64,000 nucleotides of DNA from Eleginops maclovinus (taxonomy: Eukaryota > Chordata > Actinopteri > Perciformes > Eleginopidae), in assembly GCF_036324505.1 (NCBI RefSeq), contig NC_086350.1, positions 17,171,532 to 17,235,531 of the forward strand, in the 5' to 3' direction. Below are positions 1-9,987 of this stretch, in pieces; positions within the stretch are counted from its first letter, which is position 1; each line of letters opens with the position of its first letter. Under the pieces are notes generated by a model. That model saw nothing but the letters and a program-made list of their open reading frames with translations. It was not told the DNA's origin and searched no databases. A program made the position numbers and the translations under genes.

Positions 1-1117
1 TACTCAATTGTCTCCAATTGGACAGAGATATGAGTTATTTTCCATGTATATTAGGCATTATACACAGTCTTTTAAACACAGCAACCTCAAACACAGAGCA
101 TAGAAAGTGTTCCGATGGGTGTTTTGAACTTTTTAGGAGGCACATGGCGGTTTGATGTTTTACGGACCCCTGAGGCATTACTGTAATTTGAACTGAAACA
201 GCGACTGTAAAATACTTTTAGTTAGCTCATTGCTCATTATCCCAGCCTTACTGCAGCTCCGAAATAAAAAGGATTCCTTCCACTCTCCCTCCCTCTCTCC
301 ACGGTTCAATGGTACTGTCTCCCTGTGAGCAGCAGAAACACCATTTACGCCTGCCTCACCCCGAGTGCCTGATTGAAATTCTCACTCTATATTACCAGTC
401 AACGGAAATGTTTAAGTGCTATTCCCTCTTCCCATCTGGAATAATAAGCTGCAGTGCTCCTTGACATTACAGTACTCCCTCTCCTCATTTCAGGCATCCA
501 CTTGGCTGCTCTGCATTTCTTACCACTGGCCACGGCCTTTATCGCCGGCGTTAAGTTCCCTGCACTTCTAAGTAGTTTGCAGTTTTTTTGCGACAAACAT
601 GGTAATGTGTGACCGCCCCTGGTGTTCCTCCTTCTCTCATCTCCTATGCGCTGTTTTATATAGCTGCTGTAAGCTGTTTGGTCATCACAAAGAATTATTT
701 AGCCTCCTTTCCTTCTTTAGAGTGAGGTCCATACTTGTGAACTGTGTTCTCAAATGTTTCCTCCATTCTAAACATGCTGCTCTATTTGTTCTTCCCGTCT
801 CTGCAAGCACTAGGGGAAAGTCAGACGGCTGTTATGCTTGTTATGAGGCGCTCTCATCTCCAAGAGAGGCTGCCTCTATTGACTCACAGAACACATTTCA
901 GGATGAACCTAAAAGTCTTTTAGCTGCTTGACATTCTGCAACTCCACCACCCACCATTGTATTTCCTCAACCACCTATTACCTTGTTTCCCTCTCAATTC
1001 TGTATGCCCTTCATTGGCCTCGTTGTCTCTATTGCCACCACTCATGCTCTCATTTTGCCAGCCTCCTCAATCATCCATTCTTAATTAGCTCTTCGTCTCT
1101 GCCTGTCTCTCCCACAG
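1..1117 (+). other. ldlrad3: ldlrad3 intron (3' part)
   Basis: This stretch ends in a pyrimidine-rich tract and a CACAG acceptor at 1113-1117, directly before a recognisable ldlrad3 coding exon, so it is read as the 3' part of the preceding intron. I see no LDL-receptor class A cysteine pattern here, so the extracellular exons lie upstream of the window. The open frames at 599-931 and 928-1117 have no recognisable protein signature and run through the splice acceptor, so they are treated as chance. Confidence 0.7.
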
Positions 1118-1513
1118 AAGCACCGGGGCAGGACTTTGTGACTCTGGACTATCGCCTGCGCTACTACCCCAGCATCACCTACGCCGTCATCGGGAGCGCC
1201 GTCATCTTCGTCCTGGTGGTGGCGTTACTCGCCCTGGTGCTTCATCACCAGAGGAAGCGAAGCGTCCTGCTGCCCAGAGGCGTGAGAGGGAGCTCACATC
1301 ACCACCACCAGCCCCTGCTGCTGTCCCGTCTGGTCATTTTGGACCGGGGCCACATCCATCCCAGGGGTCCAGGCCTCTCCCCCGGCTCCCCCACCGCAGC
1401 GGGCCAGTACAGCTCAACTCCTCAGGCACTGCATCTGCTGTCTGGGACCCTTTATCCTCCGGACTCTCCATGGACTCACCTCCTTCATACTCGCAAGCTG
1501 TTCTGGATGTCAG
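1118..1513 (+). CDS. ldlrad3: ldlrad3 penultimate coding exon (transmembrane and PPSY), with apparent frameshift
   Basis: The acceptor is CACAG at 1113-1117 and the donor is GTGAAC from 1514. The exon enters with two bases of a split codon and is then read in the frame starting at 1120: [18 protein letters not shown], the transmembrane helix, HHQRKR, a His run near 1294-1314, and [11 protein letters not shown] ending at 1347. The distal part reads as [15 protein letters not shown] only in a different frame (codons starting 1467, 1470 and so on). That second frame also matches the phase of the last exon (AG plus T gives Ser, then RPPWFD). Both frames stay open between 1348 and 1466. A single missing base (or a 2-nt insertion) in this GC- and homopolymer-rich interval explains the shift. 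Read without correction, the product loses both PPxY motifs and stops within the next exon, near 2139. Confidence 0.88.
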
Positions 1514-2240
1514 GTGAACAGAATAATGACGCTATCAGCTGTATGAAAGTTTATAATCCACTCTCTGTATTCATAAAGATGTCTTTGCACTCCAAGCCAC
1601 AACTAAACCAACAAAGCGGTAGCAGTGGTGGTAGAAGTTGTCTCTAAAGTAGAATCTTATTTAGTAAATCATCAACAACAACATCATAAACCGTAAATAC
1701 ATTTTCCTCTAGGTTGGGTAAAAAAAACATAAAATAGTTTGAAATAACTTATAGTGAACATTGCTCTAGAGAATGATATTCTGAGTAAAGTCAAAACTTT
1801 CTCTGCAATTACCAGCTTCAGAAAGAATCACTTTGGATCAATATGTGCAAGCTTTGTTCCAATCTGAAATAAATTGGGGAAAACATCTAAATTTGGGAAT
1901 CAGAATCTTACAGATGTTCTTACATCATGTGATCACCAGCAGAGTGTACTTCCTGAATCTTGCTGTTGGTCCCATTAAAAGAAATCCAACACTCATGGTC
2001 CTGACAGCACTTTCTTCTGTCTTTTCCCCCAGTCGGCCTCCCTGGTTTGATCTCCCTCCTCCCCCGTACATCTCAGAAGGAGAGCTTCCATCAGAGGGCG
2101 AGCTGCCTCAGTATGAGGGCCCTCAGGACCCTTTGAGCCACCCCACAACGCATCCCCCTGCACCCTCCACACCCAGAACTGTGGCCCACAGTTCCACACA
2201 GCCAACTTCCAGCTCCAGAGAGGAGTCGGAGCAGCCTTAG
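1118..2240 (+). CDS. ldlrad3: LDLRAD3 C-terminal part (two exons, 5' part outside window)
   Basis: LDLRAD3 is a type I membrane protein of the LDL-receptor class A family. From family knowledge, its cytoplasmic PPxY motifs recruit NEDD4-family E3 ubiquitin ligases such as ITCH and NEDD4, and it affects amyloid precursor protein processing. Visible here are the juxtamembrane segment [18 protein letters not shown], a hydrophobic helix (about 1171-1245), a basic stop-transfer HHQRKR, the conserved [11 protein letters not shown], then PPSY and DLPPPPY motifs in the tail. Two exons (1118-1513 and 2033-2240) are joined by a 519-bp GT-AG intron and end at TAG 2238-2240. The ligand-binding repeats lie upstream. 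The coding frame changes inside the first exon (see that entry), so this copy either carries a 1-nt indel or an assembly error. Confidence 0.9.
1514..2032 (+). other. ldlrad3: ldlrad3 last intron
   Basis: A 519-bp intron with donor GTGAAC at 1514 and a pyrimidine-rich acceptor CTTTTCCCCCAG ending at 2032. The in-frame open stretch from 1833 through the intron is incidental. Nothing else is recognised in it. Confidence 0.85.
2033..2240 (+). CDS. ldlrad3: ldlrad3 terminal coding exon (PPPPY tail)
   Basis: This exon encodes [16 protein letters not shown] followed by a Ser/Pro/Thr-rich tail ending [10 protein letters not shown] and a TAG stop. RPxWxDLPPPPY matches the most conserved part of the LDLRAD3 cytoplasmic tail; PPPY is a WW-domain ligand of NEDD4-family ligases. 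A short internal duplication (SEGELP twice) is visible just after it. The phase needs two bases from the previous exon, which fits only the second (shifted) frame of that exon. Confidence 0.92.
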
Positions 2241-3296
2241 CCCCTCTGTTGGTAGAACTAGTCAGAACTCAGAGACTGCAGGACTGACGGAGCAGGCTGC
2301 TGGGCCACGAGGCCAGTACAGTCCACAGGAAAGGCCTGCGATGGAGAATCAACAGGGACTGAGAGACTAAGTGATGTCCTAAACTTCTCCCTACACATGG
2401 GCTGATAGAAGCACTGGACTGAGAGGATCTCATCCTGCGAGACTGATGTTGTGTGCTGGCTCCCTCTACTGAGGTCATGGCTGCACTACACCCTCATCTG
2501 CAACACATTCATTCATTTCTCAACAGTTGGCTTTGGTTAACGTGCACTCCCCTTGGAAATATTCTCTGTATGATACATTACAGTGACCATAGCCTGCATC
2601 TCTAAAGAAACTTACACTTATTATCAAAATATTCATTAACCTATCACATGATGCTAACTGAAAGGGTTGTGGTTGTATAGTGTAGTTTATGGAGTGGTGT
2701 TATTGTCCTTTGTTTAACTCACTTGGGAAGAACTTAGACAGCGCCATACACCATTTCACAATACTCTTACCGTACTTCACATTTCACACCCACAATGTTT
2801 TCCATAGTGGGCTTTGTAAGAGATAATGTGTTAAAATTGTAAATACCTGACTGACAGATAAAGTATGTACTTTATGAGGATCACTGCTACATTTGATGAG
2901 TTAATGTACTTAACTGATAATTTTTAGCTATGGTATGTTCATGCCTTTTGTTTTTAATGAAGTCAACACATTTTTTAAGAGAAGACGATACAGTAGTTTG
3001 AGTTTTAAAAGTGTAACAAAAACACGTACAAGAGGAGCTCAACAGAGGGATTTTCAGTCTTGAACAATGACCTAATAATATGACTACAGTATGCTGGTTA
3101 TAGTACAAATCAACACTGTGTTACTCTTTCACTGGTACTAAAACTAAACTCATGTAAGCAAGTGTTTCCGTGAGACATTTCTAAGTGAGGTGTGGAGGAA
3201 TATTTCTTGTTGTCATTTGGTTAAAGTCAAACCAAAACCGTGAAAAGGACCATTGAGATTTGTTTAAAACAATACTGAGCAGAAATGATATATATA

Positions 3297-3325
3297 CAGT
3301 GGTATGCAAAAGTTTGGGCACCCCT
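3297..3325 (+). repeat. Tc1 left terminal inverted repeat
   Basis: The outer 29-bp repeat begins CAGTGGTATGC and is followed by AAAAGTTTGGGCACCCCT. It is the exact reverse complement of 4918-4946. Transposase binding is expected here and at the inner copy 3489-3510. Confidence 0.95.
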
Positions 3326-3488
3326 TAGGAAAACCACTGCATCAGTTTGTCACTTGCTGAGCTTTTGAAGCAGCAACTTCATTTTAACATATGTTATACC
3401 TTATGGTAACAGAAACATCTCAGTAGTGAAATAACTTGTATTGGTCAAACAGAAACATGTTTATGTGCATTCAAACAAAAATAGGCAT

Positions 3489-3510
3489 GTGCATAAATTT
3501 GGGCACCCCT
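3489..3510 (+). repeat. Tc1 left inner direct repeat (DR)
   Basis: Carries the core TTTGGGCACCCCT of the outer repeat in the same orientation, 192 bp inside the left end. Positions such as GCATAA in place of GCAAAA show the looser conservation usual for inner sites. Confidence 0.85.
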
Positions 3511-3524
3511 AAGAAATAATTCCA

Positions 3525-4547
3525 TTAATATTTAGTATTGCCTCCTTTTGCTGCAATAACGGCCTGTAGACGCCTCCTGTAGCCACAGACAAGTCCCTTA
3601 AGCCTGGCAGGTGGTATTTTGGCCCATTCTTCCACACAAAACGTCTCCAGTTCAGTCAGGTTTCTTGGCCTCCGTGCATGGACAGCCTTCTTCAAATAAA
3701 TCCATACATTTTCAATGATGTTAAGGTCTGGGGACTGGGATGGCCATTCCAGAACATTGTACCTGTGCTTCTGCATGAATTCCTTGGTGGATTTTGATCG
3801 GTGCTTAGGATCATTGTCCTGCTGAAAAATCCAACCCCGGCGTAGCTTCAACTTTGTGACTGACTCTAGAACATTCTTGTCAAGAATCTCCTGGTACTGT
3901 AAGGAATTCATGTGGCCCTCAACTTTAACAAGTTTTCCAGTACCTGTGCTAGCCACACAGCCCCATAACATGATAGATCCTCCACCAAATTTTACAGTGG
4001 GCAACAAGTTCTTTTCATTGAATGCAGTGTGTTTTTTTCGCCATGCATACCTGTTCATGTTATGACCAAATAACTCAATCTTGGTCTCATCTGACCACAG
4101 TATTTTGTTCCAAAATGCTTCTGGCTTGTCCAGATGTGCTTTTGCATACCTCATGCGACTCTTCTTGTGATTAACACTCAGGAAAGGCTTTTTGCACATC
4201 ACCCTTCCAATGAGCTCTTCCTGGTGCAAAGTACGCTGGATTGTGGAACGGTGAACAACTACACCATCAGCAGCCAGATGTTGTTGTAGTTCTCTGGAGG
4301 TGGTCTGTGGCTTCTCTGTGACCATTTTCACCATCCTTCGCCTGTGCCTTTCCCCTATTTTTGTCGGCCTACCACATCTTTCCTTCACACGGACTGTTCC
4401 TGTGGCCTTCCATTTCACAACTACGTTTCTGACTGTGGAGACAGACAGTTTAAACCTGTCAGATAATTTTTTGTACCCTTCTCCTAATTTATAATGTTGG
4501 ATTATCTTAGCTTTCAGGTCAGTGGAGAGTTGTTTTGAGGTCCCCAT
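3525..4547 (-). CDS. Tc1-like transposase, intact, 340 aa
   Basis: This enzyme would cut and paste the surrounding element at TA dinucleotides. It starts at ATG 4547-4545 (MGTSKQLSTD); an in-frame upstream extension to 4583 lacks the family start. It ends with TAA at 3527-3525. Residues 1-110 form the paired-like DNA-binding region with two helix-turn-helix parts (KKLSDRFKLSVSTVR; QTTSRELQQHLAADG), separated by a GRPTK AT-hook-like stretch (59-63) and the basic ERHRRR, a likely nuclear localisation signal. The catalytic triad is D153 (LWSDETKIELFG), D244 (FQQDNDPKH) and E279 (SPDLNIIENVW), with 34 residues between the last two, and the Gly-rich KFGGGSIMLWG lies near 187-197. Length and triad positions match the Sleeping Beauty class. 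No inactivating change is visible; activity is inferred, not shown. Confidence 0.97.
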   Translation of the reverse strand: MGTSKQLSTDLKAKIIQHYKLGEGYKKLSDRFKLSVSTVRNVVVKWKATGTVRVKERCGRPTKIGERHRRRMVKMVTEKPQTTSRELQQHLAADGVVVHRSTIQRTLHQEELIGRVMCKKPFLSVNHKKSRMRYAKAHLDKPEAFWNKILWSDETKIELFGHNMNRYAWRKKHTAFNEKNLLPTVKFGGGSIMLWGCVASTGTGKLVKVEGHMNSLQYQEILDKNVLESVTKLKLRRGWIFQQDNDPKHRSKSTKEFMQKHRYNVLEWPSQSPDLNIIENVWIYLKKAVHARRPRNLTELETFCVEEWAKIPPARLKGLVCGYRRRLQAVIAAKGGNTKY

Positions 4548-4733
4548 CTTGCCACTCCCTAAGAAAGAACCTAGGCCAGGCACAGCCAGCTATTACCTAT
4601 GTTAAATAGCCTTTTTCATGATTGGTTCCACCTGTCTTTGTAATTGAAGGTCTAATGAGCTAATCAAAGCAATTTTGTGCAGCAACCTGTCAGCTATAAA
4701 TCCGTACAGGTGTTGAAATGAATGCTATTTATA

Positions 4734-4760
4734 AGGGTGCCCAAACTTTTGCACATCCCA
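4734..4760 (-). repeat. Tc1 right inner direct repeat (DR)
   Basis: Reverse-complement copy of the TTTGGGCACCC core with GCAAAAG intact, 186 bp inside the right end. With 3489-3510 and the two outer repeats it makes four transposase sites. Confidence 0.88.
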
Positions 4761-4917
4761 TTTTTTGCATTTTATTTTATTATAATAAAACTATGTAATG
4801 CTACCCTAAGAATTTTGGTCTGGAAAACACTAAAACGTCTACATCTTTGTAGGAAAACAAATGTTGTTGCTGTGATCTTCTATTATAAAGGAAAAGCAAA
4901 TTGTCATGAAATCTCAG

Positions 4918-4946
4918 AGGGGTGCCCAAACTTTTGCATACCACTG
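4918..4946 (-). repeat. Tc1 right terminal inverted repeat
   Basis: A perfect 29-bp inverted match to 3297-3325, ending CATACCACTG and followed by the TA target dinucleotide. Confidence 0.95.
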
Positions 4947-4974
4947 TATAATGATTATATATATTTATATACAT

Positions 4975-4995
4975 TATATATATATATATATATAT
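4975..4995. repeat. (TA)n microsatellite
   Basis: A short TA run in AT-rich flank about 30 bp beyond the right end of the Tc1 element. TA-rich DNA is the preferred target of this transposon class. Confidence 0.85.
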
Positions 4996-7309
4996 GGTAC
5001 ATATCCTTACCAAATGAGCTTCATAAATCATTCCTCTAAGCAAAAGATTCATCTCTTGGTAAATGTAATGTTTTATTACATTTTTGTTTAAAGACCAATA
5101 ATGTTTCTTTGTGTAGACAAAAAGAAATCCAAATGATTGTGTAAGTTTGGCCCTTAGTGCCTTTGTATGTGAAATGTATATGGGCAGAAATCCACTTTTT
5201 AGAACCTCTAAACAGTCCCATTGTAATGTCACACAACAACATTCATTTAAGAATAGTATAACCTAGATCAGATTTCATTGTAATGTATATAACTGTGTCA
5301 TTCTGGAAGATCATCCTCAATAGTATTGGACGATGACAGATGAGTCCCTATCTGAAGGATCTGTGTTTAAATGTGTTTGTTTGTTTGTTGACCTTTGTTC
5401 ATTCATTTCAAAATGTTCAACACTGTACATAGGAAATAAGGTGTGTAAAGAAGTCTATTCAAGGTAGAGCATAAAGCCAGAGGTGAATGTGTTAATGTAG
5501 CTAGCTGTGCCTTGCATCTTTCTTTTCCTCCAGGGCCAGCAGTAGTAATGCAGGCAGAAAACAATAAAACCAAAGATAATCATTATTAACCTTAACCTAA
5601 GGATATTACCCTCCAAAGGAATGAGTACACTGTTTGCACCTTTACTATGTTAAAAGGCCTATAGAGTAAAACAGAATTCATGTTATTTGCTGTAAAACTG
5701 GAAAAACTGTTCTCAGGACGAAATGTATCCCAGTCTGTCTGTCGTTTGTTTCTGGGTTTTTTATAAAGAATGTCAAAGATCAAACACCTTTTTTTCCCCT
5801 GATTTGATCTCACAAAGGTAATGATCTGCATTTGTTACTTTGCCTATCGTGATGTTTTTACCCCCTGTATTCTTTACTTTGAAAGTAATATAAAATGTTG
5901 ACTCAGATCGTGTGTTGGTCTTCCTGGAAATGTAATTGTACGGTTTCTCAGGAACTTAACGTATTCTAAAACCATGTGTATTGCAACATATGGAGCTTTA
6001 CAGCAGGACCAAAACTTAAAACACAGGTCCCTAGATAATAAAGATTATAAATGCTGTTGAGTCTACTCTGTGGGTAGAAACAAATAAAACATTATTTGGT
6101 GGAAGAAAGAAGTGTGATTAAAAATCCTGCATTCTAAACATTACTCAAGTTAGTTGCAGAAGTGTTATCAGCTTAATGTTCTTGTACTGCAGTAGAAGAG
6201 GCCCTCAAAAGGGTTAATAAAGGGTTGTGATATAATTAAAGTTATTCTGCAGGACAAATGTGTAGTCATATTTTAGATTTTTGTATAAATAATAATGGAT
6301 TTAAACTATGTCCTGAATGAAACAAAGATGCACAAGCCAAAGTGTTTGGGATCCAAAACTCATCTTTTAAAAGGCCCTATTTTATGATCTTATCATAAGT
6401 TGTTTTGAATTTAAAAGTGTAATCTGCAGTTTAACAGGTGTACAATAAATGTAGTTGAATATAAAGAACAATATTTCTGAGTTAAAGCTTATTTAAAATT
6501 AAAAAGGAAATATAACATCAAAATTGTTCTTAGGTACATTTCTTATGTAAATAAATATAGTTGTATTTGCATCACTGAAAACTTTTAACAACATTTATAA
6601 AGCCTTTAATGGAGTGAAGTACTAGTCAAGAGACAGTTAGTGAAATGAAAGTAAATGTCATTAAGCTGGAAAGCTTTAAATCCCCTCTAGTATTCAAATT
6701 TCCCTTCATGCATTTAGTTTTTTTGTGCAGAGCCCTGCAGTTCTTCCTATCCACCAATAGAGGTCACCATGTCCATATAATGAGCCAAAACTGCAGAAGG
6801 TCCAATGTGCAAAAACTTTTTTCCTGCTTCAATGTAATCTATTATGTTCTGTCAAAGAACCTATTGATATATTTTGTGTAAAATGTTAAAGCTCAGATTT
6901 GCATACATCTAAGATTCATAGCAACTATCTACATCTCTTATGACACCTAGCTCACAGAATACATGAATAATATGAATATTATCTTCCTAGTTGCCCCCTA
7001 TTTTTATTGTAATGTCCCTGAAAACCCTGCATCTCATACAGCCTCTCCCACCCCAATATCCGCATCACATTATGATACATCAGATAACATGTGATCGCAT
7101 CTCCGACAGTAAACACCCATCCCCTCTCCTGTCCTCCCCGGTGCCTCTACCTGCCCCTCTCATCCTTAAAGTCCTGATCATCCTTCATCTGCCCTCACGC
7201 GTACATCTCTCATGTTCACCCCCCTCACCCCTCCTCCCTCCTTCAATGTTCAGAGCTTTTCTCTCATGGCCCCGCTCTCCTTTACCTCATCTTAAACTCT
7301 GATGTTGGA
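4996..7309. other. AT-rich noncoding DNA
   Basis: No coding signal. Candidate poly(A) signals occur at 5563-5568 and again near 6040 and 6085. One decayed interspersed-repeat fragment is listed separately (6121-6216). Otherwise nothing recognisable. Confidence 0.6.
6121..6216 (+). repeat. Decayed fish interspersed repeat (AAGTAAAAGTA family)
   Basis: The order of the words CCTGCATTC, ACTCAAGT, GTTATCAGC, AATGTTCTTGTA and AGAGGCCC follows the element common in fish genomes whose consensus contains repeated ACTTAAGTAAAAGTA stretches. It is heavily mutated and no ends or duplications are visible. The family is recognised from memory of the consensus, and the class is not asserted. Confidence 0.5.
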
Positions 7310-7515
7310 GGCCCATGTTTGCTTAGCCCGAGCCCTTAACTACACAGACTTTAATTAAAAGCCTGCACGCTTCTCTTTTGCTGCCTGTCCTCTCTCTGTC
7401 TGCCCGGCAGCTGGTGAATTGGCAGAAGGGTTATTTCTTCATATGCTGTGAAAAAGTTAAGTTATGCACCAATGAGATCAAGCCCTATTTCTCTTAAGTC
7501 AATGGACCCTTAATG
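7310..7515. promoter_or_regulatory. Candidate conserved noncoding element
   Basis: Complex, non-repetitive sequence with a homeodomain-like TTAATTAAAA (7351-7360), a CAGCTG E-box (7408-7413) and a following CCAAT within TATGCACCAATGAG. Its base composition differs from the surrounding AT-rich or simple DNA. Conservation cannot be tested here. Confidence 0.25.
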
Positions 7516-9351
7516 CGCAGTCAAGCAGAGAAGAGAAGATGCAAACGGGGACAATAAGGAAGAGGAGTAATAGTTGAATCGGCTGTCCTGGTAGTAGAGA
7601 GGAAAGTCGTGTCGCTCATCTTCATGTAGATGAGGATTATAATTAACAGACAACATGGCATTATTCCAAGGTGATGGTGAAAAGAGACTACTTTTCCTCT
7701 CTTGGGGGTGTTTCATTTGGCATTACCGTAGCCGTTAGCTGTTGGCTAAAATACAAGTGCGTTTTAGCCGGCTAATATACTTCTCATAATAAAGACCTTC
7801 ATGCTTTCAACTAGTGCTGTAAAGGACTCTTGAGGTTACTATATTATAATTAATATGATCATGCGGTGTCTGATAATATTTCTCTCCTGAAAAATGGAAA
7901 AGATATAAAGCCCAAGTCGGGATATAAATGTAGATTTAGTCACATAAGTGTTCCCTCATGCAGCTCTTTCTCTAAAGGCTACTTTTGCTCATATGTAGGA
8001 ACACACGCTCACTTGGCCAGTGTGCCATAGCTCCAGTGAACTGGAGATAAGACCCTGTGTTTTCACATGTAAATACTGTGAGCGTGGAGGGGAAGGAGGT
8101 TGTATTGTTAGCATGGAGCGGCTCTGAGGAGCTCTGCTGAGGGTTTGGCCAGCACGACCCTTATCAGATGAAGAGCAGGCCTCTGAGGGAAGGAGGGGTC
8201 GGCGAGGGGCGAGGGCTGGGTAGGGTTGAGGGGGCCAACAGGAGAATAGAACAGCTGGCGGAGTCACGCGTGCAACCCCAAAAACACACAGAGCCCAGAC
8301 ACGCTGAGCACGGTGGGAATCTCCTCGGCTAAGAGATCCACAAACACACAGCCTCTTGTGTCATTATCAACCACCAGCCAGCAAGTCTGAGCACATAATC
8401 ACGCACACAGCAGCACGGAGAGAGGAGAGTTTCACCCAATCACGGACACACATACACACAATCATCCAGGACTATCACAAAGATTCAAAATACACATTTC
8501 CCTACAGGCGTCTTTACACATCATTAGGCTAACACACCAAATCAAGACTTTCACTATTGTCACCACAACACACACATAGCAAACTCACCATTGAGAAAGT
8601 GGGCTGTGTCACTTAAAAAATAAATCTGCACTCATTTCCTCTTCCACATGGTTCCAGCCTCCTTCTGTTGCCTGTGTTATACCTTCAGCATGTTTCACAC
8701 AATCGGACAGATGCATTCATTTTGTCATTCTTTGCCATTGGTGCCATTCTTTCGCTTCATAAAGGCGCTAACACTTATTCTGCATGTCTGACAACAAACG
8801 ATATGTATTTTAGCTCTTATATGTCAGGATGTCACAGTCTGATAACCACCAAAGGATCAACACATAAGTAGAAAAGACCAGTCTCGCACATTGTTCGGAG
8901 GAAGTCAAGGAAACTTTCATGCAATGCCTAAAAGCTTCATGACAAAAAACAATTTTTAGTCAATACTAAAGTAAATGACCATTTACTAAGTAAAAGTAAG
9001 TTTGAAGTTTCACATGTTTTGACAGTGCATCACCTTTCACCTCAAATGGTAGAGCTGTCAGTATGTCAGTCAGCATACCGACAGAAACCAAAATTCCTCT
9101 CATATATATGCATGTATGCATGTATATGCATAAGTTGGACTGGCATTAGCAGCTGAAACAGTAACACTTCCCTGCTTAAGAAAAGACCAGGGTGCTGGCT
9201 CTTGTCCTTTCCATTCAGGTCAGTGTTAAACACACAGACTAGCATGCTAATGGGTAATCCCTGAGGACCAGCCACCTTTGTCCCAGCCCTAAGAGGATGT
9301 CTCTCTCTGGGCACTGGGTGACAGCTACCAGGCTGCCGGCTACTGGACAAG

Positions 9352-9408
9352 CAGCAGGTTGCCAGATACTGATCTCAGTCCTTCGGAGTGATGCCAGCAG
9401 GTTGCCAG
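9352..9408 (+). repeat. Short direct repeat, 43-bp period
   Basis: The 14-mer CAGCAGGTTGCCAG occurs at 9352-9365 and again at 9395-9408, with a related CTACCAGGCTGCCGGC just upstream (9325-9340). It looks like a small local duplication. Confidence 0.7.
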
Positions 9409-9894
9409 GCTGTGATTGGTATCTGATGGGCGGAAGATTGGCGTCTGTCCTGGTTTCCTTATTGTTTGTTTCCTGCCTGTGATGCACCAGGAGGAGGTTT
9501 GCTATCTTTCTTGATGAGAGGAAAGAGAAAGTGTGGCGTAAGGGCGTTTCGTCATGCAGCAGGTGGTCTGTATGTGTCAACAAAGACCTCCAGCTAATCT
9601 GATAGAGTACAGTGGGAGTGGTATGAGTTAGATACTTTTGTCTTGAATGCAATCTGAGGCATTTCAAACAAGCTTTTAAAACAAATAATTGGTTTACTAG
9701 ATAAAGAGCAGCATCAGCAGATTCTCCTGTTGACACAAAGGCTTGTTGACATTAAACGTGATTTTGCAATTATTTGTCAGATGACTGAATCTGAATGGTG
9801 TCAGGCGGTTGAATGGAGGTTAGATTTTATGCAAATGACTGAAAGGTGTTCCTGTGGTTATAAACACTTGTTCATGTATATGTATGGATAAGAG

Positions 9895-9987
9895 CATTCC
9901 ACATTGCAAGGTGGACAGCGGGAGAGGGGAGCCTCGAGAAGCAGGCCGTCATTGATTTGCTGAGAGGACATTCCACAGTGCAAGGTG
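9895..9987 (+). repeat. Direct repeat CATTCCACANTGCAAGGTG, 74 bp apart
   Basis: Two 19-bp copies (9895-9913 and 9969-9987) differ at one base. Each starts with CATTCCA, the TEAD-type M-CAT word. This may be a local duplication or paired binding sites. Confidence 0.65.

Larger units (their letters stand above)
3297..4946 (-). mobile_element. Complete Tc1/mariner transposon, IR/DR type, DD34E
   Basis: A 1650-bp element bounded by TA at 3295-3296 and TA at 4947-4948, the expected target duplication. The outer inverted repeats (3297-3325 and 4918-4946) are identical over 29 bp. A second, inner copy of the repeat core TTTGGGCACCC lies about 190 bp inside each end (3489-3510 and 4734-4760), giving the IR/DR layout known from Sleeping Beauty-like elements. 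An uninterrupted transposase gene lies on the - strand. No frameshift, stop or end truncation is seen, so this looks like a young and possibly mobilisable copy. The subfamily name is not asserted. Confidence 0.97.
2241..5568 (+). other. ldlrad3 3' UTR or downstream flank, containing a Tc1 insertion
   Basis: There is no coding signal outside the transposon. I find no AATAAA between the stop codon and the transposon start. The nearest alternative is GATAAA near 2860, then AATAAA at 4784-4789 inside the transposon and AATAAA at 5563-5568 beyond it. The 3' UTR may therefore extend through the element or use a variant signal. This cannot be settled from sequence alone. Confidence 0.4.

Noticed and set aside
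599..931. 110-aa plus-strand open frame
   Set aside because: Inside an ldlrad3 intron, no recognisable domain, low complexity in part.
9239..9736. 165-aa minus-strand open frame
   Set aside because: Longest frame in the desert outside repeats, but no recognised family, no splice or promoter context, and internal short repeats at the DNA level.
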